This document shows positions 16,124 through 24,458 of a stretch of 64,000 bases of DNA, piece by piece. The position numbers and the translations under genes were made by a program. The stretch covers positions 1 to 64,000 of the forward strand of contig NZ_MUNY01000042.1 of NCBI RefSeq assembly GCF_002002735.1, in the 5' to 3' direction. This DNA comes from Algoriphagus sp. A40 (GTDB lineage: Bacteria > Bacteroidota > Bacteroidia > Cytophagales > Cyclobacteriaceae). The notes beneath the pieces were generated by a model. That model saw only the letters and a program-made list of their open reading frames with translations, was not told where the DNA came from and did not search any database. Each line of letters opens with the position of its first letter. Positions within the stretch are counted from its first letter, which is position 1.

Positions 16124-17000
16124 CCAAAAGACTTTCCTTCAAAGCCGCTTTATAATTCGGAATAGCCTTCCCCGAAATTCCCAAAAACAAATACGGCTCG
16201 ATAAGCTCCAATTCCATTAGGTGAAATACGCCATCTATTTCCACCCCATCGACGCGTCCGTAAAGCGTCTCAGGCCCAAAGGTATCGATGAGTTTTTGGC
16301 AGGATTCCAGCACGGCGATTGAGGGTTGAATCTCCTGAATGGTTCCACCAAAATAATGTTGAACCCGGAAATCCGATTTAGCTGGAGTTTTCAAGACCGC
16401 ATGGGAAAACATTCTGTTGAAGAAAATCAGGGAATACTCCCCTACTTCAGCCACTTCAGGAACAAAAGGCTGGGCCAGAAAATCTTCCTCCTTCACGAGT
16501 TGAGCTACTTTTTCTTCATGATCGGCCCAATCCTTCACCGGAATTTTAAGTGTGTTTTTAGCCCCACCGCTCACCAATGGTTTTACCACAATGGTATCCG
16601 CCTTTACCTTTTCCCGGATTTCAACCAAACTCGGCTTGCTGCCTTTTCTCAAAATCAATCCGGCAATGGTCGGAAAACCTTTTCCCTCTATTTCGAGAAG
16701 ATATTCCTTGCTAGAGTTCCATCGGACAGTGTCAAGATCATTTAAGACGGGAATTCCCAAAGCCTGGATTTTCTCAATCCAAGCCAAAAACTCCGGATAA
16801 AAATCGAAATAGTCCCAAGGTGACTTGATCAAAAGATGGGTGTATCGGCTCCAATCCACACTTGGATCCGACCAAACCTGAATTTCATGGGAGATTCCAA
16901 GTTCAGTCAAAATGGAAGAAAGAATTTTATCCTCGTCGATGGTATTGGTATCATAGGCACCTGTGGAAAAATAACTGACGATGGCGATATGTTGGGACAT
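16119..17000 (-). CDS. ATP-grasp family ligase-like protein
   Basis: The start at 16998-17000 (MSQHIAIVSYFSTGAYDTNTIDED, 293 residues) is preferred over an ATG 21 bp upstream. The order is an N-terminal pre-ATP-grasp domain, an ATP-binding lysine region VKPLVSGGAKNT, the FLAQPFVPEVAEVGEYSLIFF hinge block, and the Mg-binding end YGRVDGVEIDGVFHLMELELIEPYLFL. Related proteins form amide or peptide-like bonds, as RimK and glutathione synthetase do. The partner substrate is unknown. The gene stands alone and is divergent from the glycosyltransferase. Confidence 0.8.
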   Translation of the reverse strand: MSQHIAIVSYFSTGAYDTNTIDEDKILSSILTELGISHEIQVWSDPSVDWSRYTHLLIKSPWDYFDFYPEFLAWIEKIQALGIPVLNDLDTVRWNSSKEYLLEIEGKGFPTIAGLILRKGSKPSLVEIREKVKADTIVVKPLVSGGAKNTLKIPVKDWADHEEKVAQLVKEEDFLAQPFVPEVAEVGEYSLIFFNRMFSHAVLKTPAKSDFRVQHYFGGTIQEIQPSIAVLESCQKLIDTFGPETLYGRVDGVEIDGVFHLMELELIEPYLFLGISGKAIPNYKAALKESLLG

Positions 17001-17101
17001 GGGGGAATTTTCTTTTTGCAAAACTACTTTTTATGCAAATTTCACATAAACCACTCTTCAAAAATCCACCTTAAATCTTACTTTTGACCATTGATCATCC
17101 T

Positions 17102-17854
17102 ATGACCCATCACAAACTCGTCATCATCCCTACATACAATGAGCTGGAAAATATCAGCGATATGGTTCAGTCGGTGATGGGGTTGAATGGAGATTTTGAA
17201 CTTTTGGTCATCGATGACGGATCTCCCGACGGAACAGGTGAGGTAGTCAAATCCCTCCAAAATGATTATCCCAAACGCCTCCATCTATTGGAACGACAGG
17301 GTAAAATGGGCCTTGGTACCGCTTATATCACCGGTTTCAAATGGGCATTGGAGCGATCTTATGATTTTATTTTTGAGATGGACTGTGATTTTTCGCATGA
17401 TCCCAAAGACCTGATCAGACTTTACGATGCCGTGAAGGACAGAAACTATGATTTGGCAATTGGTTCAAGATACATCACCGGAGTCAATGTCGTCAACTGG
17501 CCCATGGGCCGTGTTTTGATGTCTTACTTTGCCAGTGTTTACGTCAAATTCATCACAGGTCTTCCTGTGAAAGACGCAACTGCCGGTTTCAAATGCTATC
17601 ACAGAAGTGTGCTTGAAGGCATTCAACTGGACGGAATCCGTTTCATCGGTTACGCATTCCAGATCGAGATGAAATTCACCACCTGGAATCTTGGATTTAG
17701 AATCGTGGAGGTTCCGATCATTTTTACTGACCGAACAAAGGGAACCTCGAAAATGAGCACCAAGATCTTTAAGGAGGCTGTTTTGGGTGTGATTTGGATG
17801 AAAATCAAAAGTATCTTCTCCCCCTACAAACTCAATCGAAGCGGATCGATTTGA
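17102..17854 (+). CDS. Polyprenol-monophosphomannose synthase-like GT2 glycosyltransferase
   Basis: The start at 17102 (MTHHKLVIIPTYNELENI, 250 residues) fits the family better than an upstream in-frame ATG. The GT-A domain shows VIIPTYNELENI, LLVIDDGSPDGTGEVV, GTAYITGFKWAL, and FEMDCDFSHDP with the D-x-D-type metal motif. GSRYI and the C-terminal VEVPIIFTDRTKGTSKMS follow. Such enzymes transfer mannose or a related sugar from a nucleotide donor to a polyprenyl phosphate. No membrane segments follow the catalytic domain. The 3' end overlaps the convergent permease gene by 23 bp. Confidence 0.9.
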   Translation: MTHHKLVIIPTYNELENISDMVQSVMGLNGDFELLVIDDGSPDGTGEVVKSLQNDYPKRLHLLERQGKMGLGTAYITGFKWALERSYDFIFEMDCDFSHDPKDLIRLYDAVKDRNYDLAIGSRYITGVNVVNWPMGRVLMSYFASVYVKFITGLPVKDATAGFKCYHRSVLEGIQLDGIRFIGYAFQIEMKFTTWNLGFRIVEVPIIFTDRTKGTSKMSTKIFKEAVLGVIWMKIKSIFSPYKLNRSGSI

Positions 17855-19049
17855 TCGGGTCGATTCTGGAAATCACCATTACCGGAATCCACAAAACGAG
17901 GGAAGTCAGCAGGGCAATCCCGAGATTGAGCCAGATAAACATCGGCCAATTCCACTCTATCGGCACATAAGTCATGTAGTAACTGGCTGCCTCCAGAGGA
18001 ACCAGTTTAAACTGATCTTGCAAAAACCCGATTCCCAGACCGAAGAGATTACCCAGAAGTAAGCCTTTTCCGAGAATTTTCATCCCGTTCCAAAAGAAAA
18101 TCAGTCGGATTTGTCCGTTTCTGGCTCCCAATGCCTTGAGTAATCCTATCATCTGCGTGCGCTCCATGATCAGGATAAAAAGAATTGCTCCCATATTGAA
18201 AATCGCCACGAAACCGATCAGGGAAATAAACACTACCACATTCGTATCCAGCAAGGTGAGCCAGTCAAAAATTTCCAGAAACCTCTCTCTACTGTCTATC
18301 AACTTCAGATTCAGATCCAGTTCATTTTCGATCAGGGAAAAATAGGAGGCGTTCTTTTTGGGATCATCCACAAACAGCTCCAGGCCTCCGACCTGGTCCG
18401 GAGTCCAGCCGTTGAGATTTCGAATCGTCTGAAGCTCACCCACCACGATTTTTTCATCAAAATTCTCAAGGTAAGTTTCAAAAATCCCTACGACTTCCAC
18501 CCTTCTAAACCTGGGCGGATCCTGCACAAAATACAGGGTCACCTTGTCGCCGACTTTTAGCCACAACTTATTGGCAACCAACTTGCTCAACATGATCTCA
18601 TTGCTGACCCCGGAATCTGGCAGATGAAGCATTCTCCCCTCGACCAAGTATCGGGAAAACGCCAGAGTATCAAAGTCCTTTCCTACCCCTTTCATCAGTA
18701 TTCCTTCCACTTCCTGGTCGCCTTTAATAAGCGCTGCCTTGTGTGCAAAAGACTGGATTCGCTTCAGAAAAGGCAGTTTTTTGGAGTTTTGGATAAACTC
18801 GGAATTGAGAGAAAAAGGAGCTTCTTCAAAGGCATTGCTCATCTGAAATCGCTGCACCTGGTAATGTCCGGTAAATCCAAAAACCCGATCGGATATTGAA
18901 CCCTGAAATCCGCCAAGCACCATGAACGCCAGGATAGAAACCCCCAATCCCAAGGCCAGACTTCCCACTGCTATGCGGTGAATCGTCCCGGAAAAACCTC
19001 CGGTCTGCTTGAAACTGATTCTTTTGGCAATGAAATAGGAAAGGTTCAA
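17832..19049 (-). CDS. LolC/LolE-type ABC transporter permease
   Basis: A TTG at 19047-19049 gives MNLSYFIAKRISFKQTGG, the usual family N-terminus; a longer frame from 19088 is less likely. The 405-residue protein has one N-terminal membrane helix (about 25-50), a large periplasmic MacB-like domain, then three C-terminal helices (about 255-390) with the FtsX motif MERTQMIGLLKALGARNGQIRLIFF. This is the architecture of permeases that extract lipoproteins from the inner membrane with LolD. The ATPase is not next to it. Confidence 0.88.
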   Translation of the reverse strand: MNLSYFIAKRISFKQTGGFSGTIHRIAVGSLALGLGVSILAFMVLGGFQGSISDRVFGFTGHYQVQRFQMSNAFEEAPFSLNSEFIQNSKKLPFLKRIQSFAHKAALIKGDQEVEGILMKGVGKDFDTLAFSRYLVEGRMLHLPDSGVSNEIMLSKLVANKLWLKVGDKVTLYFVQDPPRFRRVEVVGIFETYLENFDEKIVVGELQTIRNLNGWTPDQVGGLELFVDDPKKNASYFSLIENELDLNLKLIDSRERFLEIFDWLTLLDTNVVVFISLIGFVAIFNMGAILFILIMERTQMIGLLKALGARNGQIRLIFFWNGMKILGKGLLLGNLFGLGIGFLQDQFKLVPLEAASYYMTYVPIEWNWPMFIWLNLGIALLTSLVLWIPVMVISRIDPIKSIRFD

Positions 19050-19242
19050 AAAGGTGCTTTTTAGGTTTAAAACTTGGTAAACGAACAAGAATTCCCCTGC
19101 GTTTTTACTTGGATTGGCCGTCCCCGGTTGACGGTCAACTGTCGACCTTGAACGATTATCCGCCGTTCTTCAATCAAACCTGAATCTGCTAGCATAGGAT
19201 CGGATAATCCTTTTAATTTGTTCAAAATCCCCGCAAAATAGC

Positions 19243-20424
19243 ATGAAGCAAACGAAATATTCATTCCTGATTTACTTTTTGGCTTTTACGCTCTCGTTTT
19301 GTTACTCCTCTTCTGTTTTTTCCCAACAGCAAGTTCTGACGGGTTCCGAGCGGCCTGAGCTTTTTCTCCCACTTCTTGAGGGAAAAAAAGTTGGCTTTGT
19401 AGGCAACCAAACCAGCATCATGCCCCAATCAGACAACAAGCATGTGGTGGATTTTCTGTTGGAAAAAGGGATTCAGGTAAAAAAGGTATTCGTGCCTGAG
19501 CATGGATTCCGGGGTACGGCCGATGCAGGAGAAAAAGTCGACAACAGCATTGACCAAAAGACCGGACTGCCGATTGTTTCCCTCTATGGAAACAACAAGA
19601 AACCATCCGCCGCCCAAATCGCTGATCTCGATGTGGTCATCTTCGACCTCCAGGATGTAGGCACCCGATTTTTCACCTATATCAGTACGATGCATTATGT
19701 GATGGAGGCATGTGCCGAGCAGGGCAAAAAGGTCATCATCTTTGACCGCCCCAATCCCAATGGCGGCTACATCGACGGACCGATGCTGAAACCCGGCTTT
19801 GAATCTTTCGTCGGAATGCACAATATCCCAATCGTCCATGGATTAACAGTAGGTGAATTGGCGAAGATGATCAACGGAGAAAAATGGTTAAAAGGAGGAC
19901 TGACGGTGGATTTGGAAGTGATCCCAGTGGCAAACTGGACTCACCAGACAGCCTACAGCCTCCCTGTTAAGCCCTCGCCAAATTTACCCACCGATCTGGC
20001 GATTAAGCTATATCCGAGCACCTGCCTTTTTGAAGGAACGGTCGTTTCGCTGGGCCGGGGCACCCATTTCCCTTTTCAGGTGTATGGCTATCCTGATCCA
20101 AAATTCGGGGATTTTCAATTTACTCCTGTCAGCATAGACGGCATGTCCAAAACTCCTCCACTTCAGGACAAACTCTGCTATGGCGTGGACCTGAGAGGGG
20201 AATCGATGGACCATCACTTTACGCTGAAATACCTCCTGGACGCCTACTCCAAATCTGGCATGAAAGAGAAGTTTTTCAACAATTACTTCAATACTTTGGT
20301 GGGCACAGACGAACTGAAAAAGCAGATTTTGGCCGGAAAAAGCGAGGCTGAAATCCGGGAAAGCTGGAAGGCGGGACTGGATGCTTACAAAGTCAAAAGA
20401 GAGAAGTATTTGATTTATAAGTAG
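19243..20424 (+). CDS. namZ: DUF1343 exo-beta-N-acetylmuramidase NamZ
   Basis: The 393-residue protein carries a signal peptide (to about residue 28, SVFSQ) and is periplasmic. Family blocks are GKKVGFVGNQTSI, VFVPEHGFRGTADAGEKV, LPIVSLYG, DLDVVIFDLQDVGTRFFTYISTMHYVMEA, IFDRPNPNGG and FEGTVVSLGRGTHFPFQVYG. DUF1343 includes NamZ, which releases terminal MurNAc from peptidoglycan fragments, so a cell-wall recycling role is likely. No muropeptide genes are adjacent. Confidence 0.9.
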   Translation: MKQTKYSFLIYFLAFTLSFCYSSSVFSQQQVLTGSERPELFLPLLEGKKVGFVGNQTSIMPQSDNKHVVDFLLEKGIQVKKVFVPEHGFRGTADAGEKVDNSIDQKTGLPIVSLYGNNKKPSAAQIADLDVVIFDLQDVGTRFFTYISTMHYVMEACAEQGKKVIIFDRPNPNGGYIDGPMLKPGFESFVGMHNIPIVHGLTVGELAKMINGEKWLKGGLTVDLEVIPVANWTHQTAYSLPVKPSPNLPTDLAIKLYPSTCLFEGTVVSLGRGTHFPFQVYGYPDPKFGDFQFTPVSIDGMSKTPPLQDKLCYGVDLRGESMDHHFTLKYLLDAYSKSGMKEKFFNNYFNTLVGTDELKKQILAGKSEAEIRESWKAGLDAYKVKREKYLIYK

Positions 20425-20462
20425 GAATTTGGGTTTTGACTCAAGAGTTACTGAATAAAACT

Positions 20463-20753
20463 ATGAGCACTAAATCTTGGAGCACAATCAAAGACGAAGT
20501 CTACGGAGAAAAAGGAACGCTGAGAAGAGACGGACTTGAACGGGATTTTGAATCCTTCAAAATAGGATTGATGCTAAAAAAAGCCCGCGAAGAAAAAAAA
20601 ATGACGCAAGAACAACTGGCGGATTTGGTTGATAAAAATAGAGCATATATCTCAAGAATTGAGAATAACGGGAGCAATCTGACACTTAAAACACTCTATG
20701 AAATCGTGGAAAAAGGCTTAGGGGGAAAAGTTAAAATCTCAATTGAATTCTGA
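20463..20753 (+). CDS. XRE-family HTH protein, orphan antitoxin-like
   Basis: From ATG 20463 the protein has 96 residues. A helix-turn-helix of the XRE/HigA type spans about residues 37-90 (LMLKKAREEKKMTQEQLADLVDKNRAYISRIENNGSNLTLKTLYEIVEKGLGGKV). This architecture is typical of antitoxins preceded by a HigB/RelE toxin, but no toxin gene is present: the upstream gene is namZ, and the next gene is a truncated BRO-type frame. It may be a surviving antitoxin or a small regulator. Confidence 0.75.
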   Translation: MSTKSWSTIKDEVYGEKGTLRRDGLERDFESFKIGLMLKKAREEKKMTQEQLADLVDKNRAYISRIENNGSNLTLKTLYEIVEKGLGGKVKISIEF

Positions 20754-20825
20754 AATACAAAGTGAATTTGAGTTGACGTGATTTCGAATTTCAAATCTCA
20801 AATTTCAAATTCAATACTTTATCTC

Positions 20826-21206
20826 ATGAAAGATCTCCAAAAACTATCCATCCGATTTTTTGACGACCGGGAGGTACGTGCCCTTTGGGACGAGGCAAAC
20901 GCCAAATGGTGGTTTTCGGTATTGGATATCATCGCTGTGCTGACCAACCAGGACGACTATTGGAAAACCCGCAACTACTGGAAATACCTCAAAGCCAAAC
21001 TCAAAAAAGAGAGAAGTCAGTTGGTTAGTACCACTACCCAACTGAAATTAACCGTGGCAGATGGTAAAAAATACAAGTCGGACATGCTCGACTACGAGGG
21101 CATCATCGCTTTGGGAAATTCAAATTTCAAATCTGGAATTCCTGTGCTGAGCTTGTCAAAGCATCAAATCTCAAATCTCGAACACCGAATACCGAATGTT
21201 GAATAA
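20826..21206 (+). pseudogene. Truncated BRO-N / prophage antirepressor-type gene
   Basis: From ATG 20826 the frame reads MKDLQKLSIRFFDDREVRALWDEANAKWWFSVLDIIAVLTNQDDYWKTRNYWKYLKAKLKKE...QLKLTVADGKKYKSDMLDYEGIIAL, the N-terminal part of a BRO-like family whose members run well beyond 200 residues. Homology ends at about residue 97, where a short-repeat stretch begins (AATTTCAAAT units and a CTGAGCTTGTC element), giving a nonsense tail VLSLSKHQISN. I read this as a gene cut off by repeat insertion. The frame overlaps the start of fmt. Confidence 0.65.
21141..21163. repeat. Dispersed CTGAGCTTGTCAAAGC element
   Basis: The short stretch around CTGAGCTTGTCAAAGC matches a widespread intergenic motif whose translation gives SLSK. 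It sits at the break point of the BRO-type gene between AT-rich CAAATTTCAAAT repeats. Confidence 0.5.
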
Positions 21207-22137
21207 CGAAGTGATAGAAAAAAATCTAAGGATCATCTACATGGGCACGCCGGAATTTGCCGTGCCTGCGCTTGAAAAACTGGTGGAAAACGGCTGGAAT
21301 GTTGTCGCCGTGATCACCGCTCCCGACAAACCCCAAGGCCGCGGCCAAAAACTGGTCGGTTCCCCGGTCAAAGAAGCGGCTGAAATACTTGGCCTGCAAA
21401 TCCTCCAGCCTACCAACCTTAAAAACCCAGAATTCCATCAGGAGTTGAGAGATCTTAAAGCCGATCTTCAGATCGTAGTCGCTTTTCGCATGCTTCCTGA
21501 AGCTGTTTGGAACATGCCACCTCTGGGCACATTTAATCTTCACGCCTCCCTCCTGCCCAATTACCGCGGTGCAGCTCCGATCAACTGGGCCATCATTAAC
21601 GGGGAAAAGGAAACTGGAGTGACCACCTTCCTTCTCAAACATGAGATTGACACCGGGAGTATCATTTTCCAAGAAAAAGTCCAGATCCTGGCAGAAGATG
21701 ATCTAGGTTCGGTCTATGAAAAGCTGATGACAATAGGAGCCGATTTGGTTGTCAAAACCGTGGAAGCAATCTCCAAAGGCGAAGTTAACCCGACTGTCCA
21801 GGACGAGTCAAAAGCCATGCATCACGCGCCGAAGATCTTCAAGGAAACAGGCAAGATCGACTGGACAGACTCAGCGGAATCCATCCACAACCTGATCCGT
21901 GGATTATCTCCCTACCCTGCGGCTTGGACAGAATTTCAGGGCAAGACCTGCAAAATTTTCAAGTCGGGATTTTCTTCAGAAAATCTGTCCGGAAAACAAG
22001 CAGGTGATTGGGAATCCGATGGAAAAAGCTATCTGAAATTTCAGACTGGCGCCGGAGTATTGATGGTTTTGGAGCTCCAAATAGAGGGCAAAAAACGAAT
22101 GAAGACAGAAGAACTTCTCAGAGGAATCAAACTCTGA
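21196..22137 (+). CDS. fmt: Methionyl-tRNA formyltransferase
   Basis: Fmt formylates initiator Met-tRNA using 10-formyltetrahydrofolate. The 313-residue protein shows RIIYMGTPEFAVPALEKLVE, APDKPQGRGQKLVGSPVKEAA, the active-site block FNLHASLLPNYRGAAPINWAIINGEKETGVTTF and LKHEIDTGSII with the catalytic Asn, His and Asp. The C-terminal anticodon-arm binding domain follows (DWTDSAESIHNLIRGLSPYPAAWTEF). An ATG at 21196 is used; the conserved part begins at about residue 12. Confidence 0.96.
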   Translation: MLNNEVIEKNLRIIYMGTPEFAVPALEKLVENGWNVVAVITAPDKPQGRGQKLVGSPVKEAAEILGLQILQPTNLKNPEFHQELRDLKADLQIVVAFRMLPEAVWNMPPLGTFNLHASLLPNYRGAAPINWAIINGEKETGVTTFLLKHEIDTGSIIFQEKVQILAEDDLGSVYEKLMTIGADLVVKTVEAISKGEVNPTVQDESKAMHHAPKIFKETGKIDWTDSAESIHNLIRGLSPYPAAWTEFQGKTCKIFKSGFSSENLSGKQAGDWESDGKSYLKFQTGAGVLMVLELQIEGKKRMKTEELLRGIKL

Positions 22138-22214
22138 GGTTGCATTAATTACGATTTCTATTTTTCATGTTGCTGATTTTTAGGAAATTGAAATGAATTT
22201 TTAAAAATAATATC

Positions 22215-23075
22215 ATGAGAAAGTCAATTTTAAGTATCCTCATTCTTGCTGGGTATATGATTGCATTGCCTGCTCAGGCCCAGCTTTTGAAGAAAATCCA
22301 AAACGCCGCTGCTCAAGGTGCGGAAAACGCCGCAACCAAGAAGACAAGGGAATCCTCCGAAAAGGCAACAAATGATGCGATCGATGGGATGTTTGGTGGT
22401 TTGATGGAGCAGGCACCTACCGAAACAGACTATTCGTTTACTGGCTACATGGTGATGGAGGTGACCAGCACGGACAAGAAAGGCAAGGCTGAAGACCCGG
22501 TTAAGATTCAGTATTTGCTTTCCTCCAATACAGAGTTCATGGGAATGGCCTTCGCTGATCCCAAGCAATCGGAAACTACTACTACCACAATCATGGACAC
22601 CAAAAACCAAGCGATGGTCATCTTGCTGGAAGATAAAGGTGAAAAATCAAGTATGGCCATGAAACTGGACTACGACAAAATGCAGGGAATGGTAGATGAA
22701 GAAGCCGAGAAACAACTTGAGCAGCCGGACTATAAGATCACCAAAACAGGAAATTCCAAAACTATCCTCGGCTATTCCTGTGAGGAATACCTGGTCACGA
22801 CCGAAGATGGCGAAGGGAGGTACTGGGTCACAGAGGAGCCGATTGCCGGGGTTTCGATGTTTTCTCCACAAAGCAATCCGATGGTATCAAGCAAGACAAT
22901 TGAGCGCTATTCCTCCATGTTTTCCAATGCCCCAAAAGGCACTTTTATGGAAATGATCTTTACTGACAAAGAGGGCGCTGTCACCGATATGAAAGTGATC
23001 GAACTCGAGACGGACAGTCCTAAAAAATTCCAGATGTCCGACTATCCCAACATGATGGCAGGTGCAAACAAATAA
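22215..23075 (+). CDS. Secreted DUF4412 protein
   Basis: The 286-residue protein has a Sec signal peptide ending PAQAQ at about residue 22. An Ala-rich helical stretch follows, then a beta-rich domain with MVMEVTSTDKKGKAEDPVKIQYLLSSN, TIMDTKNQAMVILLEDKGEKSSMAMKL and KTILGYSCEEYLVTTEDGEGRYWVTEEP, which matches the DUF4412 pattern. The Cys in GYSCEEY is a conserved feature of the family. Proteins of this type are exported and of unknown function. The gene is a single unit closed by a perfect terminator. Confidence 0.75.
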   Translation: MRKSILSILILAGYMIALPAQAQLLKKIQNAAAQGAENAATKKTRESSEKATNDAIDGMFGGLMEQAPTETDYSFTGYMVMEVTSTDKKGKAEDPVKIQYLLSSNTEFMGMAFADPKQSETTTTTIMDTKNQAMVILLEDKGEKSSMAMKLDYDKMQGMVDEEAEKQLEQPDYKITKTGNSKTILGYSCEEYLVTTEDGEGRYWVTEEPIAGVSMFSPQSNPMVSSKTIERYSSMFSNAPKGTFMEMIFTDKEGAVTDMKVIELETDSPKKFQMSDYPNMMAGANK

Positions 23076-23080
23076 TCAGC

Positions 23081-23113
23081 AAAAAGGGTAGTTTTTCTAC
23101 CCTTTTTCATTTT
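23081..23113 (+). terminator. Perfect intrinsic terminator after the DUF4412 gene
   Basis: AAAAAGGGTAG (23081-23091) and CTACCCTTTTT (23097-23107) form an 11-bp stem with a TTTTT loop, followed by CATTTTTT. Confidence 0.92.
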
Positions 23114-23158
23114 TTCCTTTCCAAAGACTGGTAACTTCAAGCCAAACTTTGAAGCCCT

Positions 23159-23662
23159 GTGCAACTTATACTCATTGCAGCCAAAGCCAAAAACAACGTT
23201 ATCGGCAAAGACAATCAGCTCATTTGGAAGCTTTCTGCTGACCTCAAGCGATTTAAAAATCTAACTTCCGGTCATTACATCCTGATGGGAAGAAAAACTT
23301 ACGAATCGCTGGGTAAACCGCTTCCAAACCGGACCCACATCATTGTTAGCCGAAACCCCGATTTCTCCGTTCCCGAAGGCCACTATGCCTTTTCATCCGT
23401 TGAGGAAGCTTTCATTTTTTGCAACAAAGTTGGGGTCGAAAAGCTTTACATTATCGGAGGCGGGCAGATCTACGGTGAAACGCTAAACCTCTGCGATAGG
23501 CTTGAGATTACCGATGTAGAGGCAAGTCCAGATGGTGACACCTTTTTTCCCGAGATCGATTCTAAAATTTGGCTGGAAACCGGAAGAGAGGACCACCCTG
23601 CCGACGAGAGAAACGAATACCCATTTTCCTTTGTGACTTACGAAAAAATAACAAAGCCATGA
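23159..23662 (+). CDS. folA: Dihydrofolate reductase
   Basis: FolA reduces dihydrofolate to tetrahydrofolate with NADPH. The 167-residue protein uses a GTG start at 23159 and shows LILIAAKAKNNVIGKDNQLIWKLSADLKRFKNLTSGHYILMGRKTYESLGKPLPNRTHIIVSRN, then KLYIIGGGQIYGE. Where many homologues have LPW before the active-site acid, this one has LIWKLSADL with Asp following. The stop overlaps the start of the SDR gene (ATGA), so the two are co-translated. Confidence 0.95.
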   Translation: MQLILIAAKAKNNVIGKDNQLIWKLSADLKRFKNLTSGHYILMGRKTYESLGKPLPNRTHIIVSRNPDFSVPEGHYAFSSVEEAFIFCNKVGVEKLYIIGGGQIYGETLNLCDRLEITDVEASPDGDTFFPEIDSKIWLETGREDHPADERNEYPFSFVTYEKITKP

Positions 23663-24444
23663 CGAAACCTGTCATTTGGATCACAGGAGCATCTTCTGGA
23701 ATCGGCGAGGCTGCAGCCAAAAAATTTTCAAAAGAAGGATATCAAGTGATCATTTCAGCCAGGAAGGAACAGGAACTCAACCGGGTGAAGGACGAGTGCG
23801 CCCATCCCTCTGAAGTATTGGTTTTGCCCCTTGATTTGACAGACATTCCCTCATTTGAATCCAAAGTGACCCAAGCAATCGGGTACTTTGGACAGGTGAA
23901 TGTGATGCTGCACAATGGTGGTATTAGCCAAAGGTCTTTGATCCGTGAGACTGGCCTGGAGGTGGATCGCAAGCTAATGGAGGTCAATTTCTTCGGAACG
24001 ATCGCTTTGACGAAGGCCCTTCTTCCCAACTTCATCTCCCGGAAAACCGGCCAATTTGCAGTGATTAGCTCCCTGGTCGGCAAGATCGAGTCTCCTTACA
24101 GATCTTCTTACGCAGCTTCCAAGCATGCCTTACATGGTTTTTTCGATACGCTTAGAGCAGAGCACCATCTGGACAACATAGCAGTGACGATGATCTGCCC
24201 GGGTTTTATCCGAACCAATGTCTCGGTCAATGCCATCACCGCTGATGGAACCGCCCTTGGCCAGATGGATGAGGCCCAAGCCAATGGCATGAGCCCGGAG
24301 GACTGTGCAGCCGAGATATTCTCCGCCATTACACAAAAGAAAGAGGAAGTCTATATCGGGGGAAAGGAAACCATGGCCATCTACCTCAAGCGATTCCTTC
24401 CATCCGTTTTCTCCAAAATCATCAGAAAAGCCAAAGTCAGATAA
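23659..24444 (+). CDS. Short-chain dehydrogenase/reductase
   Basis: The ATG at 23659 overlaps the folA stop and gives 261 residues; a longer frame reading back into folA is an artefact. The Rossmann motif TGASSGIG is at residues 9-16, LHNGGISQRS follows, and the catalytic Ser and YxxxK appear in VISSLVGKIESPYRSSYAASKHALHGFF. The protein belongs to the classical SDR group, close to DltE/YqjQ-type oxidoreductases. The substrate is unknown. It is the middle gene of folA-SDR-cinA. Confidence 0.9.
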   Translation: MTKPVIWITGASSGIGEAAAKKFSKEGYQVIISARKEQELNRVKDECAHPSEVLVLPLDLTDIPSFESKVTQAIGYFGQVNVMLHNGGISQRSLIRETGLEVDRKLMEVNFFGTIALTKALLPNFISRKTGQFAVISSLVGKIESPYRSSYAASKHALHGFFDTLRAEHHLDNIAVTMICPGFIRTNVSVNAITADGTALGQMDEAQANGMSPEDCAAEIFSAITQKKEEVYIGGKETMAIYLKRFLPSVFSKIIRKAKVR

Positions 24445-24458
24445 ACCCAAATTCCAGA

